From: Rhexocercosporidium sp. MPI-PUGE-AT-0058
Taxonomy: Eukaryota > Ascomycota > Leotiomycetes > Helotiales
Reading direction: 5' to 3'
Assembly (NCBI GenBank): GCA_020746875.1
Contig: JAGTJL010000001.1
Coordinates: 2,666,001 to 2,730,000 of the forward strand
Length of the DNA: 64,000 bases
In this document: positions 21,780-33,803 of the stretch, one piece after another
Position numbering within the stretch: position 1 is the first letter of the stretch
Layout of the letters: every line of letters begins with the position of its first letter
Program-made: the position numbers and the translations under genes
Notes under the pieces: model-generated
What the model was told of the DNA's origin: nothing
Databases searched by the model: none
Seen by the model: the letters and a program-made list of their open reading frames with translations, nothing else

Positions 21780-24700
21780 AAAGATTTTATAGTATAACGT
21801 TATGAAATCGAGGGACGTAGTTATGGTAACATTGCACGCGACCCAAGGATTTAGGAGTATAATATTCTAGTGCTTCAGGAATTATGGAGGAACCCCTTTA
21901 TTTCGACGACTCACAACCTAATTATATATTCTTTTTATTTTTGCTTTCTTAACGATAGTAGAGAAGTACTTACGAGAGTCTATTTCTTTATTAACAAGAG
22001 AATAGACTTAAATAGGTGGAGATTTATAAACTATACACGAGACTTAAGTACACTTGAAATCACGACAATAAGCCTAATTATAAAGGCAGTACTAAAGATT
22101 TATATATATAACGTATATAACTCCTTAAAATCGTTAGACTATAGGACGAGTTGCTTACTACACCTTAGAACGGCACTTTCTGCCTATTAGGAAGAAGAAT
22201 AAATCATTTTGGGTGACTTTAACTTATACTATGAACTCTGGGGCGGCCTAACGGTACGAGAAAGAGATTTAGAATCAGACGACTTAATTAATATTATAGA
22301 GGAATACTAGTTAGACAGCTTTCTATTTATTAATATAGTTACGTATAATGACAAAAATACATAGAGCTGCATCGACCTTTACTACGGTATATAAGATCTG
22401 GTGGGTAGGGTTGTTAAATGCGGAGTAGACCACGAGATGGACTATAATTTAGACTAGCTTTTAATCACAACGATTCTAGACCTCTAAACAATATAAAGAC
22501 AATAAGTAGAAACACGTGACTGGTTTAGTATCGATGAGAAGGAGATTCGAACAAGCCTTACGCGAGAGTTACTTATAACCCGTTGCCCTAAGTTAAGGCA
22601 CGCCTTAAATAGATATGTTATAGAGGTGATAAAAGCGATATAATTAGCTATAAAACACGCTACGCCTTTAAAAAGATGGTCCTTAAGGGCGAGAGCCGGG
22701 TGGACTTCTGAATATAAAGAAATATAAGCTGAGGCGCGAAGATTTAAGCGCCGTAACGCCCGACTCTATATAGACGAGAGCTAAGAGGCTTATTGCGTCG
22801 CTTAAAACTAGAAAGGAAGAGTAATTCATAAGGCCTTACTTTAAGGTCACTAATACTAAGTCGAGAGTGCTATAAAGAGCCCGGAAAGTATGTAAAAGCT
22901 AGTAAGGTGGGCAAAAAATAAGGGGGAAGTGGTACCGACGACGACCTTAATATTGAAAGACTTATTAATAAACATTAAGCACGTGGAGGCGCAAGATAAG
23001 GCACGACTTTTAAAGACAATTTTCTTCTTGACACCCCCAGAACCCGACCTCTAGGATATTTAGGGAGTCGAATACCGAGATTAGATTTCATTTTTAAATA
23101 TTATAAAGAGGGAGGTACTTTAAGTTATTGTCTCTACGCCCTTAAAGAAAGCCCTTGGACTAAATAGTATTATAAATAGAGTCCTTTATATTATCGCCGC
23201 CTAACTAGCCTTATATTTTATAAGGATATATAACTGAAGTCTACGATTAAGGTATTGCCTAATATACTTTCGACAATCTACTATTACCGTTTTTAGGAAG
23301 CTAGGCAAGGATAATTACACTATGCCTAAGGCGTATCGTTCGATAGCCCTACTAAATACAATTGGCAAACTTATGGACTCGATCATTACGAGAAGAATTA
23401 ACTACGTAACCGAGGCGCATTAACTGTTGCTAAGCACACACATTAGAGGACGTAAGGGAAGATTGGTAGACTATGCGCTACACATTATTATCGAGAAGAT
23501 ATACGAGGCTTGGAATTCGCCTGAGCCACAAGTGGTAAGCCTCCTTTTACTAGACGTCTCGGGGGCTTTCGACAACGTCTTACATGCCAGACTACTTCAC
23601 AATTTGCGTAAACGTAGGATAAACGAAAGAATAGTTAAATGGATTATTAGTTTTTTAATAGATAGGAGCATAGTTATTAGCTTCGATACGTTTAAGTTAG
23701 AGGTGTACTAGACGACTACTGGCATTCCTTAAGGATTACCGCTGTCGCCCATTTTGTATTTATACTATAACGCCGACTTGATAAAGACTTGCAACCGAGA
23801 GCCTAATACCCTTGCCACAGGCTATATTGATAATATTACAATTCTGCGGTGGGGAAGCTCAATTAAAGAAACCTGTAATGGACTAGAGAAGGCTATGCAA
23901 CGAGCGATGATCTGGGCAAGAAAGTATGCATCCGTGTTCACCCTAAGCAAGTTCCAGCTCACCCACCACACAAGGAGACGTTAAGTAGCAGATGTCGACC
24001 GCCACATACAAATAAAATAGACAATTATACCCCTATTCGAAAGCAGCAAATACCTTGGGGTCACGCTTGACACGGCGCTGAACTAGAAATAGCACATCTA
24101 AAACCTGAAGATAAAGATCTCGAAGTCTATTAGTGTACTAATAAGTCTAGCCGGTTCTACTTGGGGAGCAGGAGTTGTTAAACTTAGGAAGATTTATTAA
24201 GTAGTTGTCATCCCTTAAATGATGTACGGCTACTCCATATGGTCTGTCGCCTAGGAGCGCAGAAAAGGCTATATAAAATAAACTATTGACTCACTCAAAA
24301 CACTTTAAGCGAAGGCTAGTAAAATCATTGGAGGTGTATATAAAGCAACGTTAGACCTATTCTTAAATGTAAAGCTCCACCTCCTTCCCATCGAACAATA
24401 GATCTGGAAGACAAGCGCCGAGACTGTTAGTAGGATTCTCTCTTTGGACAGAATGCCGACCTTGGCAGGCTTTTAACTCCTTAGGACCACGAGGAGCCGA
24501 TGGAGAAAGGAACTATACCTGAGCCCTCTAGAACACACGTATAGGCGTCTTCGCTAGCGCCGCGGAGCGTCGATTGAGGACTAAGAGGTTATTCCACCGT
24601 TCTTAGTATTACTATAGTGGCAAGGGCCAATCGTAAGGATAGTATTATACGCCGAAACGGCCAGAACCTAACATAAGGAGTTCTTTAAGCACCCCTCGAA

Positions 24701-25740
24701 TAGCCTCTTCGTCTATATTAACGGTAGCGGAATTAATAATTACGTAGGAACTGCAGTAGTATTACCTTTAGTTAAATGCATAAAACTGATATATATGGGG
24801 GATAATAAAACCTCGACCGTATATGCCGTAGAATTATAAGGCATTAGGTTAGCCCTTGAAATTGTAGACGAAGACGTAAAGAGAGAAAACAAGAGAGATA
24901 GGCTGATTATCTTTATAGACAACTAAATAACTATTTGGACATTCTAGAACTCTATGAGTAAATTAGGTGCGTATATTGTAGCTAACGTAATACAATTTAT
25001 AGATAAGCTCTAAGGAGAGCAGGGGATGCGGGTCGAGATAAGATAGGTGCCAGCTTATACCGGCATTTAGGGGAATAAAGCCGTAGACAGAGCGGCTAAG
25101 AGAGTAGTTAAATAAAATGTAAGAGCTAGCCAGGGAAACGAGAACGTTATATAAATAAAGATATACCACTTATAAGCAACCTTGAAGACCTAGGTTAAGA
25201 GGTAAATAAAAGCCGAATGGATAAACAATTAGAAAGTGGAAACGAGAGGAAAAACTATATTTAAGTATACTCTATAGTTATTATATAAAATCTTATGACT
25301 ATACTATGAACTAAAGAAGTGGCAGAGTGCACTGCTCATCCAAATGCGCACGGAAAAAATCAGGCTAAGAGACTTTTTGTGGAAGAAAAGAGTGCCGGAA
25401 GTTGACGACCTAGGATGCGATTGCGGCGAAGGACGGCAAATCGTAGATTACATTTTATTAAGGTGTCGGAAACACAACGACGTTTAGAGAAGGGTATTTA
25501 GGAGGGGAGGGCGAATAGACCTGAGGGTAATTTTAAACGAGTCAAAATTAGTTATAAAGGCGATTAGATTTATGGAATAGACGCGTCTCCTTGGGCAGTT
25601 TCGGAGTTGCGATATAGTGTAAAGAGACGAAGTGGAGCGCTGGGGGGAGACTGAAGGTACGGAGATACGAGATGGCTAGCAGAAGCGGCAGCTAAAGAGC
25701 TTAACACACTGTCAAAGAATTAAGTAAAGCACTCCTTGAG
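21780..25740 (+). pseudogene. LINE ORF2: endonuclease, reverse transcriptase, RNase H; RIP-inactivated
   Basis: In order: APE-type endonuclease ('NILVLQELWRNPFISTTHNL', then 'IILGDFNLYYELWGG' and 'SCIDLYYG' at about 22200-22390). Next is the reverse transcriptase ('RSIALLNTIGKLMDSIITRR' at 23340; 'LLLLDVSGAFDNV' with the first catalytic Asp; '*GLPLSPILYLYYNADLI' where PQG has become P-stop-G; 'TGYIDNITILRWG', where the YxDD box reads YIDN). RNase H follows ('LFVYINGSGINNYVGTAVV', 'YAVEL*GIRLALEI', 'IFIDN*ITI'), then a C-terminal 'CDCGEGRQIVDYILLRC'. The catalytic Asp to Asn changes and Gln to stop changes are all transitions. One frameshift lies near the 5' end (about 21830). Confidence 0.87.
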
Positions 25741-25925
25741 GCGTTTATGTAAATAGTTGTAGATAGGAGCCAGACCGTCCAGTGGAGGAGGTTGTTAGTC
25801 ACTGTAAAGTGATGAAGTGAAGTGCGAATTACCGAATGCGGTAGCGCGCACTTCGGCAACTGGCGCCGAAGCTGGACCATGCCGGCATAGCAGTCCTACG
25901 GTGGTGGACAGCTGGAACCGAGTAT

Positions 25926-25950
25926 GAATAAATGAATGAATGAATTAGAA
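25926..25950 (+). repeat. LINE 3' simple-repeat tail
   Basis: About four 'aatg' units followed by 'aatt' end the LINE. Simple-repeat rather than poly(A) tails are common in Tad/I-type elements. Confidence 0.6.
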
Positions 25951-26387
25951 GTTAATTGGGAAAAGCTAGCCCTTACATTTAAGAAAGAATTATTTAGTAA
26001 TAATCCGCGTGGTAGCAACTATACGTATATATGGTAAAACGGTAAAAGTAGTCTAGAACAATATTAAAGAGGGATTATGTGTATACAAATAAAAGCATTG
26101 GCATTGGTTGTAGGGAAGCGGATTGAATAATGGCAAGTTACCTTGATATGGGCTGGTGGCAGCTGGAATTCCGACATAATGCATGCATGGGTAGCTGAGC
26201 GAGGGCGTCTATTTTTATTTTCTGGCATTCTCAGAAGAAAGATGCAGTGTCGGTGGTGTTATGGATCGATTGGTTTGGCTGGTTTGGCTGGTTTAGGTCA
26301 AGCTAGTGTCAAGCCTGATTGGATCGGGTATTCTGGTATCAGTGGTATGGTCGACGGATTGCTAATAGGAATTGTATAATAATGCAT
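25951..26387. other. Spacer between LINE and pogo element
   Basis: It contains a short direct repeat (three 'tggtttggc'-like units at about 26270-26297). A 78-codon frame here has no recognised domain. Nothing else is supported. Confidence 0.35.
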
Positions 26388-28839
26388 TACCGTATTAATT
26401 GGAATACAGCGCCATGGCGCGATATCTTTTTGGTAGTAAATCGATAGGTTTGGACCTGGCGCTATGGTCAAGGATGGCGTTGTAGATCATAATTTCCCCT
26501 TAAATCTCTACCAAAACACCACCTTTTATAATGACTTCTTTGCCAACTCTAACCACACTTTTGATCCCTCTTTTTATATGGTATCGTGAATATGCCTCCA
26601 ATTCCGCGTATTCCTGCAGGTCCTTTGCCAGTCGGTCAAGCTACCTTAAATCTATAAGGCTTATTACAACCTCCGAAGCCTCGCTCTCGACCTGGAGCTG
26701 TTGCGAAGGCAACAACGACTCGCTCTCAGCGTGTTCTAGGACGCAAGTATATTAAGGGAATCGGCGAACAAGAGACGATTAAACAATTGGCTCAATAGCG
26801 GATTCAGAACGATGCTCAAGGTGTCGGGGAGCCTAGGGATCAAGAGCGTGCCTCTCGACTTCTAATTAAGGAAGGAATCGACGACGACGATATCGACGAT
26901 CTCGACGATCTCGCAGATTCGGAATTCGACGACTACGTTACTCGGAAACGATACTCCTATTCTCGAGAATACAAATTAGCAGCGATCACGTATTAGGAGT
27001 CTACTTATCGTCAACTTAAGGACGGCACCGACGAGCGTATTACTATTCGATACGCAGCACGCAAACTTTATATCCCGAGGTCAACATTCCGAGGTTAGAT
27101 TAAGAAAAAGAAAGATATTTTGCAGCAAAAGAAGGGCATATACCGTATCCGAAAGCCGTAGGGTAAAGTCAAGGAGCTAGAGATGGAAACAAGGCTGAAA
27201 GTGAGGTTCGACGAGGCTAGGCTTAAGGGACGTGCTATTTCTGCCAAATAGTTGATTCGGAATGCTAGGCAAATATATAATAAGCTTCATCCTAAGCGTG
27301 TTATTCGAAGGGAAGGAGGTTTGAACCTATACCTTGGCTTTCGATAGTCCCCTGGCTAGCTAAACGGCTTTAAACACCGCCATGGAATCTCCTTTAGAGC
27401 AAGCACTAAACGAGCTCAAAAGGCACCTGAAGAGCTTCGGAATATGATCGTCAACTGGCTCTAATTCAACCGTCGAAACACTATCGTCACCTCCGGATCT
27501 GACTGTGGGAAGCCTCGCCCTGTATCTATACCTGTTATGAGAAGATATAAGCTCTCAGAAATCGCGAATATAGACCAAACACCTCTCGCTTTTGAGTTTC
27601 AGAAAAGCAGGACTTACGCTGACAAAGGCTCTCGTACTGTCACCTTAAGGACAGCAAGAAGTGGATGAGACAAACGGCAAGCTACTCTCCAAGTTATCGT
27701 CTTCGCAGATAATATTAATCGTTATAAGCCTCTCCTTATATTCAAAGGTAAACCAGGCAAAGAGAACAAGAATCGACGCCTTAAGATAGCCAAATATCAT
27801 CCTACTGTGAAGGTAATCTAAAACAATAAAGCATACGCCAACTCCGAGAGCTTCATTAATTAAATCAAACACGACTACTCATATGCTTCAGAATACTCTC
27901 TCGCAGATCAAGAGCCTCGTCTTCTCGTCCTCGATGCTTTTGCCCCTCATAAACACACCGGAAAAAAGGTCCCTGCGAACGAATCTGCGAAGGCGAAGGC
28001 AAGAAGGTTAGAAGCAGAGAATCTAAATCAGCAGATTCGAGCTGAGTTTAAGAAGCTCAACGTCACCTTATCTCTTATCCCCGGAGGTTGTACAGGCTAC
28101 GTCCAAGTGCTCGATATTGCAATTAACTCACTTTTGAAGGCGATAATTAAAGAGCTAGAGGAGATTTATATCGATCAGAACCTGGAGAAATAGAATAACA
28201 ATGAGTATTCTATTGAAGATCGCAGAATCTTACTCACACAATAAGTAAAAGAAGCCTGGTTACGTATTCACGCTAAGCACAAGCAAACCATTATCAAAAC
28301 CTTTAAAAACCTTAGTTTATCGTTAAACCCTGACGGCTCTAAAGACAGCGAGCTAAAGATTAAAGACCTCCCAAATATCGCTATCGGCGACTATACTTCT
28401 TCTCTTACAAACCTCATACTTATTCTTAACGACGACGACGAGCTTAAAAGAGATACAATTGTAGTTAAAAGGACGTATATATCGGTAGAAGAGAAAGAGG
28501 CTCTGTAGTAAGAAAGAGAGGACGATATTATAATAAATACAAGCAACGATATAAAGGACGCTTTTGACTCCGATTCAGAGCTTGATTCGTCAGAAGAGGA
28601 GTCGGGAGACGAAAACCAAGATATAGTAGATATTATAAAGAAATAATAAATGATTAGTTACACAAATAGTACCTTTGTTTACACTTAAATTACGCGAGAT
28701 CTCATATACCGGACCTAGGATTTTTAATCCGCCATAGCGATATAACATAACCCGTATCAAGGTGATAGTTTTGGACCTGGCGCTGTATCAAGGGTGGCGA
28801 GTTCAGCGAGAGTGGCGCTATATGCCAATTAATACGGTA
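26388..28839 (+). mobile_element. Complete pogo/POGK-like DNA transposon with TIRs and TA duplication
   Basis: The left end is TA-ccgtattaattgg followed by 'atacagcgcca'. The right end (28805-28839) is the reverse complement, 'tggcgctatatgccaattaatacgg'-TA. Inside both ends there is a second shared block, 'tttggacctggcgct', in direct orientation (about 26448 and 28770). The 2.45-kb interior carries one transposase gene. TA duplication and the DDE_1-type catalytic domain agree with the pogo branch of Tc1/mariner. The ends are still almost intact, but the transposase has many stops. Confidence 0.9.
26592..28646 (+). pseudogene. pogo/POGK-like DDE transposase, RIP-inactivated
   Basis: One frame from ATG 26592 ('MPPIPRIPAGPLPVGQATLN') to TAA 28646 spans about 684 codons without frameshift but with a dozen or more TAG/TAA stops. 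The N-terminal part has an acidic stretch ('EGIDDDDIDDLDDLAD') and a CENP-B-like helix-turn-helix ('REYKLAAITY', 'TIRYAARKLYIPRSTFRG'). The catalytic part shows 'IANIDQTPLAFEF' (first Asp), 'RLLVLDAFAPHK' (second Asp) and 'SLIPGGCTGYVQVLDIAIN' (third Asp), as in POGK-like elements. The tail is acidic ('DAFDSDSELDSSEEESGDE'). No TGA stop is seen, which fits C-to-T change at Gln codons. Confidence 0.88.
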
Positions 28840-29866
28840 CTCTTCACACCTTTCACTTATCTTCTACTGTCCCTTCGTCCCCGGTGAGACATCACCCACG
28901 CTAAGTATGGGCGTCAACGAAAAAATTTATTCGCCGGAGGATAAGGCTTGGTTGACATCCACTTTGCAAACCAATAAAAGCCCTTACTTCTACCTCCCTG
29001 CTAGCGTAGGCAATGTCTCACCGGATGAAGAGATCTGTCTAATGTCTAACCTCCCACCGACTACCACATTTAAACTTCTCACGTGTACACCTTGATGAAA
29101 ATAGTTATCACATGACACATGTGATCTCATTGGCTCGTACCCCCCCTGTCACCTATCCTCGGTAAATGGCTTTTTAAGTTGTATGTCGCATGTTCCCCCA
29201 TGGACTGGCATAGACACATTTTAGCTTTAATCAAAATACGACTTCCTTTCGGAACAATACAACTTAGCCACCACGACTTCAAAAAAGTGTTTGAAAAAGC
29301 TGGGAGTATTATTTTAAACTCTTAATTTATTTTAATCTCATTTGATTTCTTTTAATAATTAAATTACGTTCAATGTAGCCACGTCACATTCTGGCACTGA
29401 AAGTGCAAGCGAGTTGCCAGTCTATGGGATAACTAGTTATGAGATCGTTCAGGAATCAATTGAATTGGGAAACAGACAAATACCACCTACAACAATCAGA
29501 CCCAACCAGCCATTCGTGAGAAAGGTTAAAGGGGGTGTCCGAAACATCCATTTCTTTAAGTTCTCGTATTTAAACCTCTTAATTTAATGAAAGGATGAAA
29601 CAGCCAGCGACCAATGAACAACCGTTTGCTTTAAAGCTTATTAAAATAATAGTTGTGGCAGGTGCTACTGAACATTAAATCTAATTGTACTCTTCAAATT
29701 ATTCCCCTATGGACGACCGCGCGAAGCAAGGTAGGTGTGAGTTTGATAAGAGTTAATCATACCATCCGCTCCAGTCTCTCCTCGTCCGCTCATTCCTGTC
29801 TCCATTCATTCGATTAGGAGGTGATTAAAGGTAGCTGGTGTCTGTTTGCAATTAACATCTTTCATC
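28840..29866. other. Intergenic, promoter side of S28 copy 2
   Basis: A 62-codon frame at 28907-29095 has no recognised domain. The rest is moderately AT-rich. A 'gattaggaggtgattaaagg' segment lies just before the S28 start. Nothing else is recognised. Confidence 0.35.
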
Positions 29867-31781
29867 ATGAAGACATCTCATCTGATTTCGGCTCTGGTTC
29901 CTTTGACTAGCCTCGTTTCGGGCAGTGGCATTAACTTCAGGAAGATGGGTCGGTTAGTTCTGCCGCTTGAGGAGGGCGATATGCATGCCGACTTGGTCGC
30001 TGCTGCTCCTGTGAACACTACCGGTTCAGCGTTCTTCACACAACTGCTTGATCACAACGATCCTAGCAAGGGGACGTTCCAGCAGAAGTACTGGTGGAAT
30101 TCGGAGTGGTGGGCGGGACCAGGTTCACCTGTAAGTGTGCAATGCTACTGGACATGGCAATGGGAATTAACAGAATTCACAGGTCATCATCTTCACACCT
30201 GGAGAGGATGCTGCTGGCAGTTATGGCGCCTTCATAACCAATGACACCCTCCCTGGCCTTTTAGCTCAGGAAATCAAGGGTGCCGCTATATTAATAGAGC
30301 GTAAGAGAAGATCCTTCCATTAATAACGCTTTAATTACTGACCCAGAAATAGACAGATACTGGGGTGAATCATCTCCCTATCCGAATCTTGATGCCGAAA
30401 CTCTTTAATTCTTGACCTTAAAGCAAGCCATTGGGGACTTCACTCACTTTGCAAAGACGGTTGCTCTTCCATTTGACACTGCCCACAGCTCCAACTCTGA
30501 TAAAGCTCCTTGGGTATGGTCGGGCGGCAGTTACTCTGGATCACTTGGAGCATGGATCGAAAGTACAGCACTAGGTACATTTTGGGCGTACCACGCCACA
30601 AGTGCTCCAGTCCAGACTGTCTACGACTATGTAAGCTTCATGACTGTGGTATGCTTACCATCGCTGACATTTAGAGTGGCAATGGTTTACTCCAATCATG
30701 GAGGGAATGCCTAAGAATTGTAGTTCAGATGTTAGAAAAGTAATCGAATACATGGATGGGGTCTTCCAGAAGGGAACGGCAGCAGAGCAACTCGCTCTGA
30801 AAACCATGTTCGGGCTGGAATCTGTGGAACACAACGCAGACTTTATGAAGCAAGTTCGACGGTTTACATTCACCATCACTGTAAGCTGACACGCCATTTA
30901 GCGTTATCGGGTTAGCAGTATACTCGTGGCAAGGCAATTCCTTCACCACCGGCTATTCTTTCTTCTACCAATTTTGTGATGCTGTCGAGGTCAGTGATGT
31001 ATAGTGTCCTGGCTTCGGTTGTACTAAGTTATCCTAGAACGTTGAAGCCGGAGCTGCTATCATACCCGACGCAAACGGTGTTGGCCTCACCAAGGCCCTT
31101 GCCGGTTATGCCAAATTTGTCAACGAAATGGTTATCCCAGGCTGTGAGTGTTAAAAATTGTTCCCTCGATCCTGAAGAAAAAGCTAAAATGCCCTCCTAG
31201 ACTGCTCAGGCTATGGCTTCACCGACGAGCGCGAGACAAAATGTATGAATAGCTACAACCCAACAGATCCGGTGTACAGCGACCATACCGTCGACAACTA
31301 TGCGGGTCTGCAGTGGCTTTGGATGCTGTGCAACGAGCCGCTCGCCGGCTGGCAATCAGGCGCCCCCCTCCATAAATCTACTATTGTATCTCGATTGGTC
31401 ACTGCTGATTATCGACAACAACAATGCCCCCTCGCCTTCCCTACAGTAAATGGCTTCACTTATAGACCCAACATATCTCCCAAAAACAATGTTCACCAAG
31501 TCAACAAGTATACGAAGGGATGGAGACTAGAGAACGCTACTCGTCTCATCTGGACGGATGGGCAATTTGACGCGTGGAAAACTACAAGCATGAGTAGCGA
31601 ATATAGAGAAGGGGGTCCATTTCCTGGAAGCGCCACCGCGCCACTACAGATCATCCCTGGAGGCTTCCATGGCTCCGACATGAGACTCAAAAACGCAAAA
31701 GCTAATGCCGGTGTACAAAAAGTCGTCGATAACGAGGTCGCCCAAATTGTGAAATGGGTTGCCGAGTATTACGAGAAATAG
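29867..31781 (+). pseudogene. Serine peptidase of family S28 (copy 2, nonsense-mutated)
   Basis: ATG 29867 gives a signal peptide ('KTSHLISALVPLTSLVSGSG') and the same exon-by-exon layout as copy 1. Landmarks are 'FTQLLDHNDPSKGTFQQKYW', 'HRYWGESSPYPNLDAETL', the nucleophile motif 'WSGGSYSGSLGA', 'MEGMPKNCSSDVRKVIEYMD', 'YGFTDERETKCMNSYN', 'LIWTDGQFDAWKTTSM' and 'IIPGGFHGSDM', so Ser, Asp and His are all kept. Codon 30406-30408 is TAA where copy 1 has CAG (Gln), consistent with C to T. Around 30850-30930 ('ADFMKQ' to 'VYSWQGNSF') no GT-AG intron restores the frame cleanly. It was probably a secreted prolyl peptidase, now likely inactive. Confidence 0.85.
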
Positions 31782-33803
31782 TGCATTATTGGGGAGGTCT
31801 AGTAACATGATAACAGTAAAGTTCAATATTAATGACAATTTTATGGAGCTACGGAAGCTTTTCCCCCGGTTTTTTCATTCACTCAATTTAGTAGTAACAG
31901 CAAGTACTCAGCTCTCATTGCCTTCAGAGTCACAGTCCGAAAATCACACGATCTTAACCCTCCACCTCCAGCTGTCGCTTGCTCAGCATGCCTTTTGCTT
32001 GGTCTGCCGTTTAAGCAGGAAACGCAGCCGCAGCCGCAACATCCAAGATGAAGTTCCCCTTCCTCTCGATGAACAAACTCATCATTGAGAAACATAATCA
32101 TTCGAATCATAGCTTTTATCATGGAGTGCAGACGTGAAGAGAAATTGAGGAACGGACCTCATTCCTTCTGTAGCAGGGACGATGTCCAACTATGAGCTAG
32201 GATTAAGCATAATTATATCGGCTTTTGATGCTTTTGGAGCTTCAGAGACGCATCAAATGGAAGGAAACATCTCAAGGCTGTCAACATTCGACTCTGAGGA
32301 GTTGCCTGCTGTATCTGGAACGGCTGGCGCAAGAAACCGCGTGCGTCTGATGAAGCGAAACACTAAGCTTCAAATGGAAGTATGTTGTCATTTCCAATGG
32401 ACTGTCGATTGACCCCGCGGGTGACCGGGGATGAGTAATGAAAAATATGAGAGAATCACCTTTACAGGCAAATGCGTCACTTCCAAGAGTTGGAAAAATC
32501 TCAGACTTGGAAGCAAGTGGTCAGAGCTAATACCCTTCGAAGTCCTAGTACTAAGAGTTATTACTAATCGCAGCTCTCATTCAATTCACCCACCCACGAA
32601 AGACATTCCTTTCAATACAGGTTATCTTTTGTACTATTACCCACAATTTCTTAATTCAATCTGCCCGACCTCCTTTCTCGTAAGCTGCTCGTGTTGCACT
32701 TTAGAAATAAATCGGACAAGCAGCCAATAAACGGCTCATATACCCATCAGAGCAAAGATGAATTCTAGGCGATGCGTTCACCGACAGCAAGGAAGGCTAC
32801 CGCTTTTTGGTTCACCCGGAGTCTACGATCAATACACGCCTTCCTCACGCTGCCCGAGATCACGGCAGCTGAGATCCTTCTCCAGCTTTAAGGCTGTAGA
32901 GAAGATTTTCAAGGAAAAGGGCCGGATTGAGAGATGTTCAGATAGGCCCGAGACAGACAAAACCAAGACAACATACATCGAAAGCTTCCGGGAGCAGAGG
33001 CACACACCAAGGAGAGTTGTGTGAAGGATGTAGAGCTGGACATTGCAGCGAGGATAGCCAGATCGATGGGCACCTCAATCAACTCTCGAACCTCTCGCTT
33101 GGAGAGGTATGAGGGATTGAGATGAAATCATTGAGGACTTGGAAATTGGATCTCGCATGGTACCAACAAATAGTACTACTGTTCACAGAACAAGCTTTAG
33201 GCTTTGATGACAACGATCTATCCTAGTCATCGTATGTTCCTTTTGGTGGTCATTGTGTGCAACATGAACCTATGATTTTGGTAAGGCGACGGCAACAACC
33301 TGTCCACTCGAACAGGATGAGCGATGCGAAAGCCACTTCATGATGGCCGCAGAGAGTCTACATGAGACTGGCATCTGAGCCCAACGATTACCATTGTGGC
33401 TAGAATTTAAGACCTAATTCGGATTCCGATCAGATCTTTTTCACAGCGTGTGCAGAATCCTTCCTCGTGCTCCCATGTCTTAGGCGGAAATCACCCAATT
33501 TACTACATATGGCTACACGGATATAACCACTTTAGCGAGGTCTCCAGTGCCCTCACAACCCACTGATGATTACTGAATACGAGAGCATGTTTAGATGAGA
33601 AGAGAAAGCCATGGAGATCCAAGGCCGGACATCTGGGCTGCGTCGATAGCCAAGAAAGCGAACAGGTAATTGATACGCACCAAAAGTTACACGGTAGCGC
33701 CGCCAATTTAAACCTAAACACCTAACAACAGAAGGGAAAATAGGCAAGGAGAGAAGGGTGTCAAGCCGGACAGCTATGCGCTGTTGGCACTATCATCAAA
33801 GTG
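31782..33803. other. 2-kb stretch without a recognised gene
   Basis: Several plus-strand frames of 60-100 codons (32182-32412, 32431-32730, 32758-33024) and two minus-strand frames near 33500-33750 lack signatures. A possible degraded plus-strand gene lies at 32760-33110 ('DAFTDSKEGYRFLVHPEST' in one frame; 'CVKDVELDIAARIARSMGTS' in another). I cannot name it. Confidence 0.35.

Larger units (their letters stand above)
19960..25950 (+). mobile_element. Full-length, RIP-mutated Tad-like LINE
   Basis: The element runs from about 19960 (5' UTR; exact start uncertain) through ORF1, ORF2 and a 3' UTR to a simple-repeat tail (TGAA units) at 25926-25950. Both ORFs are recognisable along their full length but contain dozens of stops. 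Nearly all are TAA or TAG at positions where Gln or Trp is expected, and TpA dinucleotides are abundant throughout. The 3' UTR block 25811-25870 recurs at 4720-4810. It separates the two S28 peptidase genes together with the pogo element next to it. Confidence 0.88.
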
